Both the position numbers and the translations under genes were made by a program. 64,000 nucleotides of DNA from an uncultured Oscillospiraceae bacterium (GTDB lineage: Bacteria; Bacillota; Clostridia; Oscillospirales; Oscillospiraceae): the NCBI GenBank assembly GCA_947626085.1, contig CANQQU010000004.1:1-64000 (forward strand), read 5' to 3'. The notes beneath the pieces were generated by a model that ran no database searches, had not been told where the DNA came from, and worked only from the letters and a program-made list of their open reading frames with translations. This document shows, piece by piece, positions 25,904-35,508 of this stretch (its first letter is position 1; each line of letters begins with the position of its first letter).

Positions 25904-26949
25904 AATGGGTGCGCGTTTCCGCCTCCCGCGCCTACGATGTGGGCATCGGTCCGGGCCTTCTGGACCTGCTGGGCGTGGAGATCGCCGCCAGACTCCGGCC
26001 TCAGAAGATCGGTCTGGTGACGGACAGCCGGGTGGCGCCCCTTTACGCCGCCCGAGTCCGAGCGGCCCTGGAGCAGGTGGCGGAGGTAGCGGAATTTGTG
26101 ATCCCCGCAGGGGAATCCAGCAAGAACGGGCAGGAATATCTGTCGCTATTGTCCTTCCTGGCCGGGAAAAAGCTGACCCGGTCCGACTGCCTGGTGGCCC
26201 TGGGCGGCGGCGTGGTGGGCGATCTCACCGGCTTTGCCGCCGCCACCTATCTCCGGGGGGTCGCCTATGTACAGGTCCCCACCACGCTGCTGGCGGCGGT
26301 GGACTCCTCCGTGGGCGGAAAAACCGCCATCGATCTGCCGGAGGGGAAAAACCTGGCGGGGGCCTTCTATCAGCCCAGCCTGGTGCTGTGCGATACCGGC
26401 ACGCTGAACACCCTGCCGGAGGATATTTTCCGGGACGGGTGCGCCGAGGTGATCAAATACGGCGTTTTGTATGACCCCGCTCTGTTTGCCCATTTGGAGG
26501 AAAAGGGCCTGGGCTTTGACCGGGAAACGGTGATCGCCCGGTGCGTGGAATTGAAGCGGGACGTGGTGGCCCAGGATGAATTTGACCGGGGCGAGCGGCA
26601 GAAGCTGAATCTGGGCCACACCGTGGGCCACGGCGTAGAGGCCCGAAGCGGCTTCACCGTCTCCCACGGGAAGGCGGTGGCCATCGGCATGGCCATCGTC
26701 AGCCGGGCCGCCGCGAAAATGGGGCTCTGCAAAATTGAGGACCGGGACCGGATCCTGGCGGTGCTGGAGCGGTTTTCCCTGCCAGTCTCCACCTCCATTC
26801 CCCCCGAGGAGCTGGCGACTGCCGCTCTATCCGACAAAAAGCGGGCGGGAGACACCGTCCATCTGATCCTCCCCGCCGCCATTGGGGACTGCCGGATCGT
26901 GCCCACCCCGGTTTCTCAGTTGGTCGATTTTCTAAAGGCGGGGATGTAA
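25900..26949 (+). CDS. aroB: 3-dehydroquinate synthase
   Basis: This enzyme cyclises DAHP to 3-dehydroquinate with NAD+ and a divalent metal. It has 349 residues. Diagnostic parts are VALGGGVVGDLTGFAAATYLRG, the PTTLLAAVDSSVGGKTAID loop, the metal-ligand region DGCAEVIKYG, and LNLGHTVGHGVEA with its two His. The ATG overlaps the tyrA stop. Confidence 0.97.
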   Translation: MKWVRVSASRAYDVGIGPGLLDLLGVEIAARLRPQKIGLVTDSRVAPLYAARVRAALEQVAEVAEFVIPAGESSKNGQEYLSLLSFLAGKKLTRSDCLVALGGGVVGDLTGFAAATYLRGVAYVQVPTTLLAAVDSSVGGKTAIDLPEGKNLAGAFYQPSLVLCDTGTLNTLPEDIFRDGCAEVIKYGVLYDPALFAHLEEKGLGFDRETVIARCVELKRDVVAQDEFDRGERQKLNLGHTVGHGVEARSGFTVSHGKAVAIGMAIVSRAAAKMGLCKIEDRDRILAVLERFSLPVSTSIPPEELATAALSDKKRAGDTVHLILPAAIGDCRIVPTPVSQLVDFLKAGM

Positions 26950-26950
26950 A

Positions 26951-28150
26951 ATGGACCTGAAAATTTATCCCGGGAAGCTGGCCGGAACCACCGACGCCAT
27001 TCCATCCAAGTCCCAGGCCCACCGGCTGCTGATCTGCGCCGCTTTTGCCGACGGGCCCACCCGGCTGGTGTGCCCCCAAATCAGTGAGGATATCCACGCC
27101 ACCGCCCGGTGCCTCCGTGCCCTGGGGGCGGAGGTGACGCGGACGGAGGCGGGCTTTTCCGTCGTGCCTGCCAAGTCCGTGCCGGAAAGGGCGGACTTGG
27201 ACTGCGGGGAGAGCGGCTCCACCCTCCGGTTTCTGCTGCCGGTAACAGGGGCCCTTGGGGTGGACGGCACCTTCCACCTGGGCGGGCGGCTCCCGGAACG
27301 GCCCCTCTCCCCCCTCTGGGAGGAAATGGGGCGGATGGGCTGTCGCCTTACCCGCCCCACGGCCAACACCCTGCGGTGCCGGGGAAAGCTGGCGCCGGGG
27401 GAATATACGGTGGACGGCGGAATTTCCAGTCAATTCATCACGGGGCTGCTGCTGGCCCTGGCGCTGATCTCCGGGGAAAGCCGGGTGCGGGTCACAGGGC
27501 AGCTTCAATCCCGGCCCTATCTTGCCATGACCCAAAAGGCCATGGAGACCTTCGGGGTGAGCACCGAGGGCCTGGCCCTCACCGGAAAGCACCGCTTCCG
27601 CTCCCCCGGGGAGCTGAACGTAGAGGGAGATTGGAGCAACGCCGCCTTTTTTCTGGCCGCCAACGCCCTGGGAAGCCGGGTGGAAATTACCGGTCTGGAC
27701 CCGGACTCCGCCCAGGGAGACCGGGCGGTGGAGCAGATCCTGCCCATGTTAGAGGGCTACCCCACCATTCCCGCCGGGGACATTCCCGATCTGGTGCCGG
27801 TGCTGGCGGTGGCGGCAGGCGCGAAGCACGGCGCGATTTTTACCCAAATACGGCGGCTGCGGCTGAAGGAATCGGACCGGGTGGCCGCGGTTTGCGCCCT
27901 TCTTCATGCCCTGGGAGGCCGGGGGGAAGCGACGGAGGACACGTTGACTGTGTACCCCTGCGGGTATCAGGGCGGCGTGGTGGATTCCTTCGGCGATCAC
28001 CGGATCGCCATGGCGGCGGCGATTGCCGCCACCGTGGCCCAGGGGCCGGTAACGGTACTGGGGGCGCAGTGCGCCGCCAAGTCTTACCCGGATTTTTGGC
28101 GTGATTTTGGCCGGTTAGGAGGTCGCTATGAGCAGCACATTCGGGGATAA
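26951..28150 (+). CDS. aroA: 3-phosphoshikimate 1-carboxyvinyltransferase (EPSP synthase)
   Basis: This enzyme transfers the enolpyruvyl group of phosphoenolpyruvate to shikimate 3-phosphate. It has 399 residues, slightly short for the family. Signature segments are IPSKSQAHRLLICAAF, LDCGESGSTLRFLLPV, LKESDRVAAVCALLHALGG and FGDHRIAMAAAIAA. It starts one base after the aroB stop and ends 23 bases inside aroC, so it is tightly coupled to both. Confidence 0.96.
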   Translation: MDLKIYPGKLAGTTDAIPSKSQAHRLLICAAFADGPTRLVCPQISEDIHATARCLRALGAEVTRTEAGFSVVPAKSVPERADLDCGESGSTLRFLLPVTGALGVDGTFHLGGRLPERPLSPLWEEMGRMGCRLTRPTANTLRCRGKLAPGEYTVDGGISSQFITGLLLALALISGESRVRVTGQLQSRPYLAMTQKAMETFGVSTEGLALTGKHRFRSPGELNVEGDWSNAAFFLAANALGSRVEITGLDPDSAQGDRAVEQILPMLEGYPTIPAGDIPDLVPVLAVAAGAKHGAIFTQIRRLRLKESDRVAAVCALLHALGGRGEATEDTLTVYPCGYQGGVVDSFGDHRIAMAAAIAATVAQGPVTVLGAQCAAKSYPDFWRDFGRLGGRYEQHIRG

Positions 28151-29210
28151 GCTGAAACTGTCCATTTTCGGGCAGTCCCATGGAAAAGCCATCGGCATGA
28201 CTCTGGACGGGATCCCGGCGGGGCTGCCGGTGGATCCGGACGCTCTACAGGAATTTCTGAACCGGCGGGCGCCGGGAAAAAATGCTTGGTCCACCACCCG
28301 AAAAGAGGAGGACCGGCCGGAGTTCCTCTCCGGCATTCTGGAGGGCCGCACCTGCGGGGCACCCATTTGCGCCGTGATCTACAATCAGAACACCCGCTCG
28401 GGAGACTACCGGGCAATTGCCGACTGCCCCCGGCCGGGTCACGCGGACTTCCCCGCGCAGGTCAAATACGGGGGATTTCAGGACGTGGCAGGCGGCGGGC
28501 ACTTCTCCGGCCGCCTGACAGCGCCGCTGTGCGTCGCCGGCGGGCTGTGCAAGCAGTGGCTAAAGATGCTGGGCATTGAGATCCATGCCCATATTGCCGT
28601 CCTGGCGGGGATCGGCGGCGGGAGCTTCGATCCAGTGGCGCCGGAGGCAGATCAAATCGGGAAGGACTTCCCGGTTTTAGACCCCCAGGCCGGGGAGGCC
28701 ATGCGCGCCGCCATCGAGGCGGCCAGGGCCCAGGGAGACAGTGTGGGGGGCATTATCGAGTGCGCCGTGACGGGTCTGCCGGTGGGGCTGGGAGAGCCCA
28801 TGTTCGGCGGGATGGAAAACCGGATCGCCAGCGCGGTGTTCGCCGTTCCGGCAGTGAAAGGCGTGGATTTCGGCGCCGGGTTTGCCGCCGCCTACCTCAA
28901 GGGCAGCGAAAACAACGACCCCTATACCCTGGTAGACGGGCGGATTCGGCCCGTGACCAACCGGGCGGGGGGCATCCTGGGCGGCCTCACCACGGGAATG
29001 CCCCTGATCTTTCAGGCGGCGATCAAGCCCACCCCCTCCATCTCCAAAAAGCAGCAGAGCGTCTCTTTTTCTCAGAATACCGTTCAAACATTGGAAATCA
29101 AGGGGCGGCATGACCCCTGCATCGTTCCCAGGGCCGTACCGGTGATCGAGGCGGCGGCGGCGTTGGCGGTGATGGATATGTGTTTACAGGAGGGAAAACT
29201 ATGGAATTGA
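28128..29210 (+). CDS. aroC: Chorismate synthase
   Basis: This flavin-dependent enzyme makes chorismate from EPSP. It has 360 residues. All three family signatures are visible: GQSHGKAIGMTLDGIPAG, GHADFPAQVKYGGFQDVAGGGHFSGR, and GRHDPCIVPRAVPVIEA near the C-terminus. GGAGG lies within the end of aroA, 6 bases before the ATG. Its last 10 bases overlap pheA. Confidence 0.97.
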   Translation: MSSTFGDKLKLSIFGQSHGKAIGMTLDGIPAGLPVDPDALQEFLNRRAPGKNAWSTTRKEEDRPEFLSGILEGRTCGAPICAVIYNQNTRSGDYRAIADCPRPGHADFPAQVKYGGFQDVAGGGHFSGRLTAPLCVAGGLCKQWLKMLGIEIHAHIAVLAGIGGGSFDPVAPEADQIGKDFPVLDPQAGEAMRAAIEAARAQGDSVGGIIECAVTGLPVGLGEPMFGGMENRIASAVFAVPAVKGVDFGAGFAAAYLKGSENNDPYTLVDGRIRPVTNRAGGILGGLTTGMPLIFQAAIKPTPSISKKQQSVSFSQNTVQTLEIKGRHDPCIVPRAVPVIEAAAALAVMDMCLQEGKLWN

Positions 29211-30343
29211 GCGAGCTTCGTCAGGAAATCGACCGGGTAGACGACGGGCTTTTACAGCTCTTTGTAGAGCGGATGGGTATTTCCGCCCAGATCGCGGACT
29301 ACAAGAAGGAACAGGGCCTGCCCGTGGTGGCGCCCCTGCGGGAGCGGGAAAAGCTGATGGACGTGGCGAAAAAGGCCGGACCGGAGATGGCGAACTACGC
29401 CCGGGTCCTTTTCTCCATGCTCATCGGTCTAAGCCGGAGCTATCAGTCCCGGCGGAACGCGGGCACCACAGAGCTGTACAAAAAAATAACGGAGTCCATC
29501 GCCTCCACGCCCCAGCTCTTTCCCCAGGCGCCCATGGTGGCCTGCCAGGGGGTGGAGGGGGCCTACTCCCAGATCGCCTGCGAGAAAATTTTCAAAAGTC
29601 CCTTTATCCTCTATTTTAAAAATTTTGAGGGGGTTTTCAACGCCATCGAGCAGGGGCTGTGCCAATATGGCATTCTGCCCATTGAAAACTCCACCGCGGG
29701 CAGCGTGAAGAAGGTCTATGATCTGATGATCCGCCACAATTTCTCCATCGTCCGCACCTTCCGGCTGAAGGTGGATCACAATTTGCTGGTAAATCCCGGG
29801 ACAAAGCTGGAGGACATCCGGGAAATCTACTCCCATGAGCAGGCCATCAGCCAATGCACCGAATTTCTCAAGAATCTGCCCGCTGCCAAGGCCATTCCCG
29901 TGGAAAATACCGCCGTGGCCGCCCAGATGGTGGCCCAATCGGGCCGGAAGGATGTGGCCGCCCTGTCCAGCCGGAGCTGCGGAGAGCTCTACGGCCTGCA
30001 GTGCCTGGCTTCTTCCGTCCAGGACGAGGGGAACAACCGGACCCGGTTCATCTGTATCAGTAAGAACCTGGAGATCTATCCCGGCGCGGACAAGACCAGT
30101 CTGATGATGATCCTCCCCCATCGGCCCGGCGCGCTGTACACCGTTCTGGCCCGGCTCTTTGCCTTGGGCATCAACGTGACCAAGCTGGAGTCCCGGCCCA
30201 TCCCGGAGCGGGAGTTTGAGTTCATGTTCTACTTTGACCTGGAGACCTCCATCTACTCCGAGGAATTTGTCCAGCTCATGTGCGAGCTGGAGGATATGTG
30301 CGAGGAATTCAAGTACCTGGGCAGCTACAGCGAGGTAGTCTGA
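29201..30343 (+). CDS. pheA: Bifunctional chorismate mutase/prephenate dehydratase
   Basis: This P-protein converts chorismate to prephenate and on to phenylpyruvate. It has 380 residues. The AroQ-type chorismate mutase covers about 1-90 (LSELRQEIDRVDDGLLQLFVERM). The dehydratase follows (CQGVEGAYSQIACEK, YGILPIENSTAGSV) and carries the catalytic NNRTRFICIS motif. A C-terminal ACT domain follows, with GALYTVLARLFALGINVTKLESRP, the ESRP element associated with Phe binding, so feedback by Phe is likely. The ATG at 29201 is preceded by CAGGAGGG and overlaps aroC. Confidence 0.96.
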   Translation: MELSELRQEIDRVDDGLLQLFVERMGISAQIADYKKEQGLPVVAPLREREKLMDVAKKAGPEMANYARVLFSMLIGLSRSYQSRRNAGTTELYKKITESIASTPQLFPQAPMVACQGVEGAYSQIACEKIFKSPFILYFKNFEGVFNAIEQGLCQYGILPIENSTAGSVKKVYDLMIRHNFSIVRTFRLKVDHNLLVNPGTKLEDIREIYSHEQAISQCTEFLKNLPAAKAIPVENTAVAAQMVAQSGRKDVAALSSRSCGELYGLQCLASSVQDEGNNRTRFICISKNLEIYPGADKTSLMMILPHRPGALYTVLARLFALGINVTKLESRPIPEREFEFMFYFDLETSIYSEEFVQLMCELEDMCEEFKYLGSYSEVV

Positions 30344-31575
30344 TGCGCTGCGAACTGCTGGGAGAAAAGCTGGGGCACAGCTACTCCCCCCAGATCCATG
30401 CCCTGCTGGGGGACTATTCCTACGACCTGATGGAGGTGGCACCGGAAAAGCTGGGGGAATTTCTGAAAAACGGGGATTTTTCCGGGCTCAACGTGACCAT
30501 CCCCTATAAAAAAGCGGTGATCCCCTACTGCGCCGAGCTGACGCCCATCGCCCGGCGGCTGGGGGCGGTGAATACCCTGGTCCGCCGGAAGGACGGGCGC
30601 CTTTTGGGCCACAACACGGACTACTTTGGCTTTTCCTCCATGGTTCGGCGCAGTGGATTGGACGTGGCCGGTAAAAAGTGCCTGGTCCTGGGCAGCGGCG
30701 GCGCCTCCGCAACAGCCCAGGCCCAGGCGGTGCTGGAGGAGCTGGGGGCAAGAGTCGTGGTGATCTCCCGCTCCGGGACGGACAACTACGGGAATCTGGA
30801 CCGCCACAGCGACGCCGCTGTCATCGTCAACGCCACCCCGGTGGGGATGTACCCCAAAACGGGGGTCGCACCCCTCTCTCTGGACGGTTTTCCCGCGTTG
30901 GAGGGGGTGCTGGATCTCATCTACAACCCCGCCAGGACCCGGCTCTTACAGGAGGCGGAGGATCGGGGTCTGGCGGCGGTAAACGGCCTGTGGATGCTGG
31001 TGGCTCAGGCCAAGGAGAGCGCCCAGTGGTTCCTGGGCCAGGAAATTTCGGATAAGACTATTGGCCCCATTTACGGCAAGCTCCGGCGGCAGATGGAAAA
31101 CATCGTCCTCATCGGGATGCCGGGGGCGGGAAAATCCACCCTGGCGGCCATGCTGGCGGACCGGACGGGTTTGGAGGCGGTGGACGCCGACGAGCTGGTG
31201 GAAAAAATGGCCGGAATGCCCATCCCCGGCATTTTTGAAAAGGAGGGCGAGGCCGGGTTCCGGGCCTGGGAGACCAAAGCGCTGGAAATTCTCGGTAAGG
31301 AGCGGGGGAAAATCCTCGCCACCGGCGGCGGCTGCGTCACCCGTCCTGAAAACCGGGCTTTGCTGCGGCAAAACGGCACCGTTTTCTGGGTTCGGCGGGA
31401 TGTGAGCAGTCTGCCGAAAGAGGGACGGCCACTGTCCCTGGCTGGGGATCTGGCGGAGATGGAGCGAGTCCGAAGGCCCCTTTACCACGCCTTTGCGGAC
31501 TTCACGATCGACAATAACGGTTCCCTGGAGGACGCCGCTGCTCAAATTCTGCGCATCTGGGAGGGAGAACATTGA
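30343..31575 (+). CDS. aroEK: Fused shikimate dehydrogenase-shikimate kinase
   Basis: One uninterrupted 410-residue frame carries two enzymes. Residues 1-240 are shikimate dehydrogenase, with GHSYSPQIH, NVTIPYKKAV (catalytic Lys56), HNTDYFGF (Asp93), the NADP loop LGSGGASATAQA and NATPVGMYP. Residues 251-410 are shikimate kinase: Walker A GMPGAGKST (258-266), DADELVEKM, ATGGGCVTRPEN and the lid Arg in KEGRPLSL. The linker is only about 10 residues, and the kinase half begins with Met251, so internal initiation is possible. The start overlaps the pheA stop (TGATG). The name aroEK is descriptive. Confidence 0.93.
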   Translation: MRCELLGEKLGHSYSPQIHALLGDYSYDLMEVAPEKLGEFLKNGDFSGLNVTIPYKKAVIPYCAELTPIARRLGAVNTLVRRKDGRLLGHNTDYFGFSSMVRRSGLDVAGKKCLVLGSGGASATAQAQAVLEELGARVVVISRSGTDNYGNLDRHSDAAVIVNATPVGMYPKTGVAPLSLDGFPALEGVLDLIYNPARTRLLQEAEDRGLAAVNGLWMLVAQAKESAQWFLGQEISDKTIGPIYGKLRRQMENIVLIGMPGAGKSTLAAMLADRTGLEAVDADELVEKMAGMPIPGIFEKEGEAGFRAWETKALEILGKERGKILATGGGCVTRPENRALLRQNGTVFWVRRDVSSLPKEGRPLSLAGDLAEMERVRRPLYHAFADFTIDNNGSLEDAAAQILRIWEGEH

Positions 31576-32006
31576 AAATTTTAGTGCTGAACGGCCCCAA
31601 TCTCAATATGCTGGGGATCCGGGAGCCGAAGATCTACGGAAAGAACAGCTTCGCCGACCTTCTGGCCCTTCTGGACCAAACGGCCCGGGAGGCGGGGGTG
31701 GAAATTCGCCAATACCAGTCCAACCACGAAGGGTCCCTGGTGGACGCCATTCAGGACGCCTATGGGAAGTTCGATGGCATCGTCATCAATCCCGGGGCCT
31801 ACACCCACACCTCCGTGGCCATTCTGGACGCCCTGAAGGCCGTATCCATCCCGGCGGTAGAGGTCCACATCTCCGACGTGGACGCCCGGGAGCCCTTCCG
31901 GCAGGTTTCCTACGCCGGGATGGCCTGCGTCAAGACCATCAAGGGTCAGGGGCTGGAGGGATATCGGCAGGCTATTTTGTTTTTGAAGGACTACTTGAAC
32001 AAGTAA
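31572..32006 (+). CDS. aroQ: Type II 3-dehydroquinate dehydratase
   Basis: This dodecameric type II enzyme dehydrates 3-dehydroquinate to 3-dehydroshikimate. It has 144 residues. Motifs are LNGPNLNMLGIREPKIYG with the active-site Tyr, QSNHEGSLVDAI, INPGAYTHTSVAILDAL and VEVHISDVDAREPFR. It uses a TTG start overlapping the aroEK stop (TTGA), with GGGAGGGAG upstream. It is the last gene of the operon. Confidence 0.97.
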   Translation: MKILVLNGPNLNMLGIREPKIYGKNSFADLLALLDQTAREAGVEIRQYQSNHEGSLVDAIQDAYGKFDGIVINPGAYTHTSVAILDALKAVSIPAVEVHISDVDAREPFRQVSYAGMACVKTIKGQGLEGYRQAILFLKDYLNK

Positions 32007-32017
32007 AGAAGAGGAAA

Positions 32018-32050
32018 CCGCCGCCGGAACATCCGGCGGCGGGGTTTTCT
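32018..32050 (+). terminator. Terminator of the aromatic operon
   Basis: CCGCCGCCGG (32018-32027) pairs with CCGGCGGCGG (32033-32042). GGTTTTCTT follows. Confidence 0.85.
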
Positions 32051-35000
32051 TACTCTACGGATTTCAGGGCCTCGGCCATGTTGATCCGCTCCAGCTTGAA
32101 ATAGAAGATGAAATCCACCACACAGGCGGAGAGCATGGTCAGCACCACGGACCAGACATAGCTCATGGGCGACACCCGGGACAGGAACCACACCATCTCC
32201 ACCTTGATCTGGCTCATGACAAAATCCAGCAGCAGCTTGCCGCCAAACAGCCCCAGCACCGCACCCATGGCGGACAGGAGCAGATTCTCCTTGAACACAT
32301 AGGCCGCGGACTCGATCTCCGTGAACCCCAGGACCTTGATGGTGGCGATCTCCCGAATCCGCTCGGCGATGTTGATGTTGGTCAGGTTATAAAGCACCGT
32401 GATGGCCAGCAGGGCGGCGCAGATCACCACCGTCACCACCACCAGATCCAAGGCGCTGAGCATATCCGTCACCTGGTCCGCCAGGTCCTGGCTCACCGTC
32501 ACCTGCATCACCCCGTCGAAGTTGGTGACCCGGGTACCTGTGTAGTGGGCGTCCTGGTCCTCCCGGACGGTGATGCACGCCATCTGCACCTCCGGCGTAT
32601 ACCCCCACTGGGCCTCCACGGTCTCGGGATTGGTAATGATATAGTTGTACACATGGTTGTCGAAAATCCCCGAAATCCGAAGCTCCAGGGATTCCATGTC
32701 GGCGTTGCGGACGGTGACGGTATCCCCCACCTTTACGCCCATATCCTCCGCCGCGCCGACGGAGAGCAGGGCCTCCCCGGTCCCCGGCATGGACAGCGGA
32801 TCGTCTCCGGCGTGGAAGTTCATAAAGTCCGCCAGCTGCCCGCCAGAGACCAGCAGGTTGATATCCTTGGTGTGATCATCAAAGTCCAGCTCCACGCTGC
32901 TTTGATGGAAGAAGCCGATCTCGTCCACATACCGGGCCATTTCCGACTGGAAGCGGCGCTGTTCATCCGGGGAGAGGCCCCCGTCGAAGCGCACCTCCAG
33001 ATCGTAGACCGTGACCTGCTCATACTGGAAGGCCACGATATCCACAATGGAGTCCCGGATGCCGAAGCCCGTCACCAACAGGGCAGTGCAACCGCCGATC
33101 CCCGCCAGCATCATCAGCAGCCGCTGCCGGTAGCGGAAAATATTGCGGAACATGACCTTGTTGAGAAAATGGATCTTATCCCAGAAGGGAAGAAATTCCA
33201 AAAAGATCTTTTTGCCGGTGGTGGGGGCCCGGGGCCGCATCAGCTCCGCCGGTACCTCCCGCAGGGCCATCCGGCAGCAGTACCAGGTCACAGCCAGAGA
33301 CACGGCGGTATAGGCGATCACGATGGCCAGGCACAGCGGCACGTCCAGGTGCAGGTCGATCTGCTCCGGCATATTGAGGATCAGCTGATACGCCTGCCAG
33401 AGAATATTGGGGAAGGCCACGCTGCCCGCCAGCACCCCCAGGCCGCAGCCCAGGACCGCCGCGCTGCCGGCGTAAGCCAAATACTTTCCGATGATGGCGG
33501 CGTTGCTATACCCCAAGGCTTTCAAAGTGCCGATCTGGGTCCGCTCCTCCTCCACCATGCGGGTCATGGTGGTGATGCACACCAGCGCGGCCACCAGCAG
33601 GAAAAAGGCCGGGAATACCCGGGAAACGCCGGCCACGATGTCGGAGTTGCTGTCCAGGGCCAGGTAGCCCACGTTGGTATTCCGGCCCAGGGCATAGACC
33701 GTAGGGTCGGTGAGCTCATCAATGGTCTTTCGGGCCTCCCGGAGGGAGTTGGCGGCGGAAAGAAGCTCCATCCGGGCGTCGCTCAGCTCCCGGTTGGCGT
33801 CCAGCTCTCCATCTCGGTAGTCCTGCCAGCCCTGGGCCAGGTCCGCCTCGGCCTGCTCCAGCTCCCGCTTGCCGTCCTCCAGTTCCCGATAGCCGTTGTC
33901 GATGTCCCGCTGGGCGTTCTCCAGCTTCACCTCTCCGGCGACGATCTGGGCCTCCAGAGCGGCAAATTGGCTGTCCGCCTGCCGCTTGGCGGCGTCCAGC
34001 TCCAGCCGGCCGGATTCAATAGCCGTCCGGGCCGCCTCCAGCTGGGCAATGCCGTCCACTACCTCCGCCCGCTGGGCCAGCACTTCCTCCCGCTGGGCCA
34101 CCAACTGCGCCCGGGTCTCGGTATACTCCTGCCGCATTTCCTCGATACGGGTATTGTCCAGGGACCCGGTCTCGGAAATTTGGCGCAGCTCGTCCAGATA
34201 AGCCTCCATCTGGGCCAGGGTCTCCTCGTCCACGCCGTTCTCCCGGGCCTGCTCCAGCACCGTCTCCCCGGCGGCAATGAGCCCATCCAGGTCGGTGTCC
34301 TCCAGAGCAGAGCCGGCGGTGTCCAACAGCTCCAAAGCGCCGTCGAGCTGGGAGATGCCGTCGTTGAGCTGCTGCAGGCCGGCGTCGATCTGGGCAAGAC
34401 CGCTTTGGGCCGCCTGCAGATTCTCCATGACCGTTTCATAGTTGTCCAGCAGCTCCAGGCTGGTCTGAGCCAGCTCCGCATAGGCATCGGACTTCGCGTC
34501 CGCCAGGGCCTGCCGGGATTCGCCCAGCTCGATCAGGCCCTGATCCACCTCCGCCTGGCCGTCGATCAACTCCTGCTCCGAGTCCGCCAGGGTCTGGCGG
34601 CCCTCGTCGATCTCCCGCTGGCCGTCCTCCAGCTTCCGCCGGGCCTGGGCCAGCTCCCGCCGGGCCTCGGCCTGGGCGTCCAAAAAATCGGCGTAGCCGT
34701 CCTGGTACTCCTCCAGGCCCTCGGCGTAGTCCTCCTCCGCATCCTGGCGGACCTGCCGGTAGCGGTCCTGGGCCATGGGCTCCAGGCGGGGCTTGATCGT
34801 ATCCGCCGCCGCCTCCATGGCGTCGTTAAATTCGTCGGTGTAGACATCATACTTCTGGGGCAGGGTGATGACGATCTCGGAAAAATAATCCACGTCAAAG
34901 GCCGCCTCCGGCAGGTACACAAAGCCGGAGACGGAGCCGTTGCCCAAGGAGGTGGTGCCCCGGGAAAGGTCTAAGTACAGCGGGCTGTTCACCAGCCCCA

Positions 35001-35508
35001 CCACGGTGAAGCGGTCGCCCCGGAGGCTCTCCAAAACGGTGTCCTCATTCTCGGAGGAAACGGTCAGAACAGTGCCAATGACATCCTCCGGCACATGGGC
35101 GGCGTCCATCACGCACTCCTCCGGTCCCTCCGGGAGCCGGCCCGCCACCAAGTAGACCTGATCAATGGTCTGGGGCATGGAGTAGAGCTTGTAGACCAGC
35201 CCGTCCCCCTCCCCCAGTCGGGCGATGGCGTCCAGCGAGATCACGCCCTCCGCCTGCGCTACCTCCTCCATGGCGGAGATCTGATCCACATGCTCCTGGG
35301 TCCAGCCGTAGGTATTCAGAAGACGCAGATCAAAGAAATTCTGCTGGTCAAAATACCGCTGGCCGGTGGCGATCATGTCGGATTTGGTCGTCCGCAGGCC
35401 GACAAACATCGCTGCCCCCAACGCAATGATGGTGACAATGGCTATATACCGCCCCAGAGACTTGAGGATCGACTGGGTCAGATTTTTCGCCATGATGTTT
35501 TTTCTCAT
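32050..35508 (-). CDS. FtsX/MacB-type ABC transporter permease with large coiled-coil ectodomain
   Basis: This is a 1152-residue membrane permease. An N-terminal transmembrane helix (YIAIVTIIALGAAMFVGL) is followed by a long extracytoplasmic part. That part includes about 350 residues of Glu/Gln/Ala/Leu-rich coiled coil (roughly 240-610). Two FtsX domains then follow, each with three helices (FPAFFLLVAALVCITTMTRMVEEERTQIGTLKALGY, and near the C-terminus ALDLVVVTVVICAALLAITVLY). Such proteins are mechanotransmitters or lipid/peptide extruders rather than importers. Its start overlaps the stop of the ATPase gene (TAATG). Confidence 0.9.
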   Translation of the reverse strand: MRKNIMAKNLTQSILKSLGRYIAIVTIIALGAAMFVGLRTTKSDMIATGQRYFDQQNFFDLRLLNTYGWTQEHVDQISAMEEVAQAEGVISLDAIARLGEGDGLVYKLYSMPQTIDQVYLVAGRLPEGPEECVMDAAHVPEDVIGTVLTVSSENEDTVLESLRGDRFTVVGLVNSPLYLDLSRGTTSLGNGSVSGFVYLPEAAFDVDYFSEIVITLPQKYDVYTDEFNDAMEAAADTIKPRLEPMAQDRYRQVRQDAEEDYAEGLEEYQDGYADFLDAQAEARRELAQARRKLEDGQREIDEGRQTLADSEQELIDGQAEVDQGLIELGESRQALADAKSDAYAELAQTSLELLDNYETVMENLQAAQSGLAQIDAGLQQLNDGISQLDGALELLDTAGSALEDTDLDGLIAAGETVLEQARENGVDEETLAQMEAYLDELRQISETGSLDNTRIEEMRQEYTETRAQLVAQREEVLAQRAEVVDGIAQLEAARTAIESGRLELDAAKRQADSQFAALEAQIVAGEVKLENAQRDIDNGYRELEDGKRELEQAEADLAQGWQDYRDGELDANRELSDARMELLSAANSLREARKTIDELTDPTVYALGRNTNVGYLALDSNSDIVAGVSRVFPAFFLLVAALVCITTMTRMVEEERTQIGTLKALGYSNAAIIGKYLAYAGSAAVLGCGLGVLAGSVAFPNILWQAYQLILNMPEQIDLHLDVPLCLAIVIAYTAVSLAVTWYCCRMALREVPAELMRPRAPTTGKKIFLEFLPFWDKIHFLNKVMFRNIFRYRQRLLMMLAGIGGCTALLVTGFGIRDSIVDIVAFQYEQVTVYDLEVRFDGGLSPDEQRRFQSEMARYVDEIGFFHQSSVELDFDDHTKDINLLVSGGQLADFMNFHAGDDPLSMPGTGEALLSVGAAEDMGVKVGDTVTVRNADMESLELRISGIFDNHVYNYIITNPETVEAQWGYTPEVQMACITVREDQDAHYTGTRVTNFDGVMQVTVSQDLADQVTDMLSALDLVVVTVVICAALLAITVLYNLTNINIAERIREIATIKVLGFTEIESAAYVFKENLLLSAMGAVLGLFGGKLLLDFVMSQIKVEMVWFLSRVSPMSYVWSVVLTMLSACVVDFIFYFKLERINMAEALKSVE

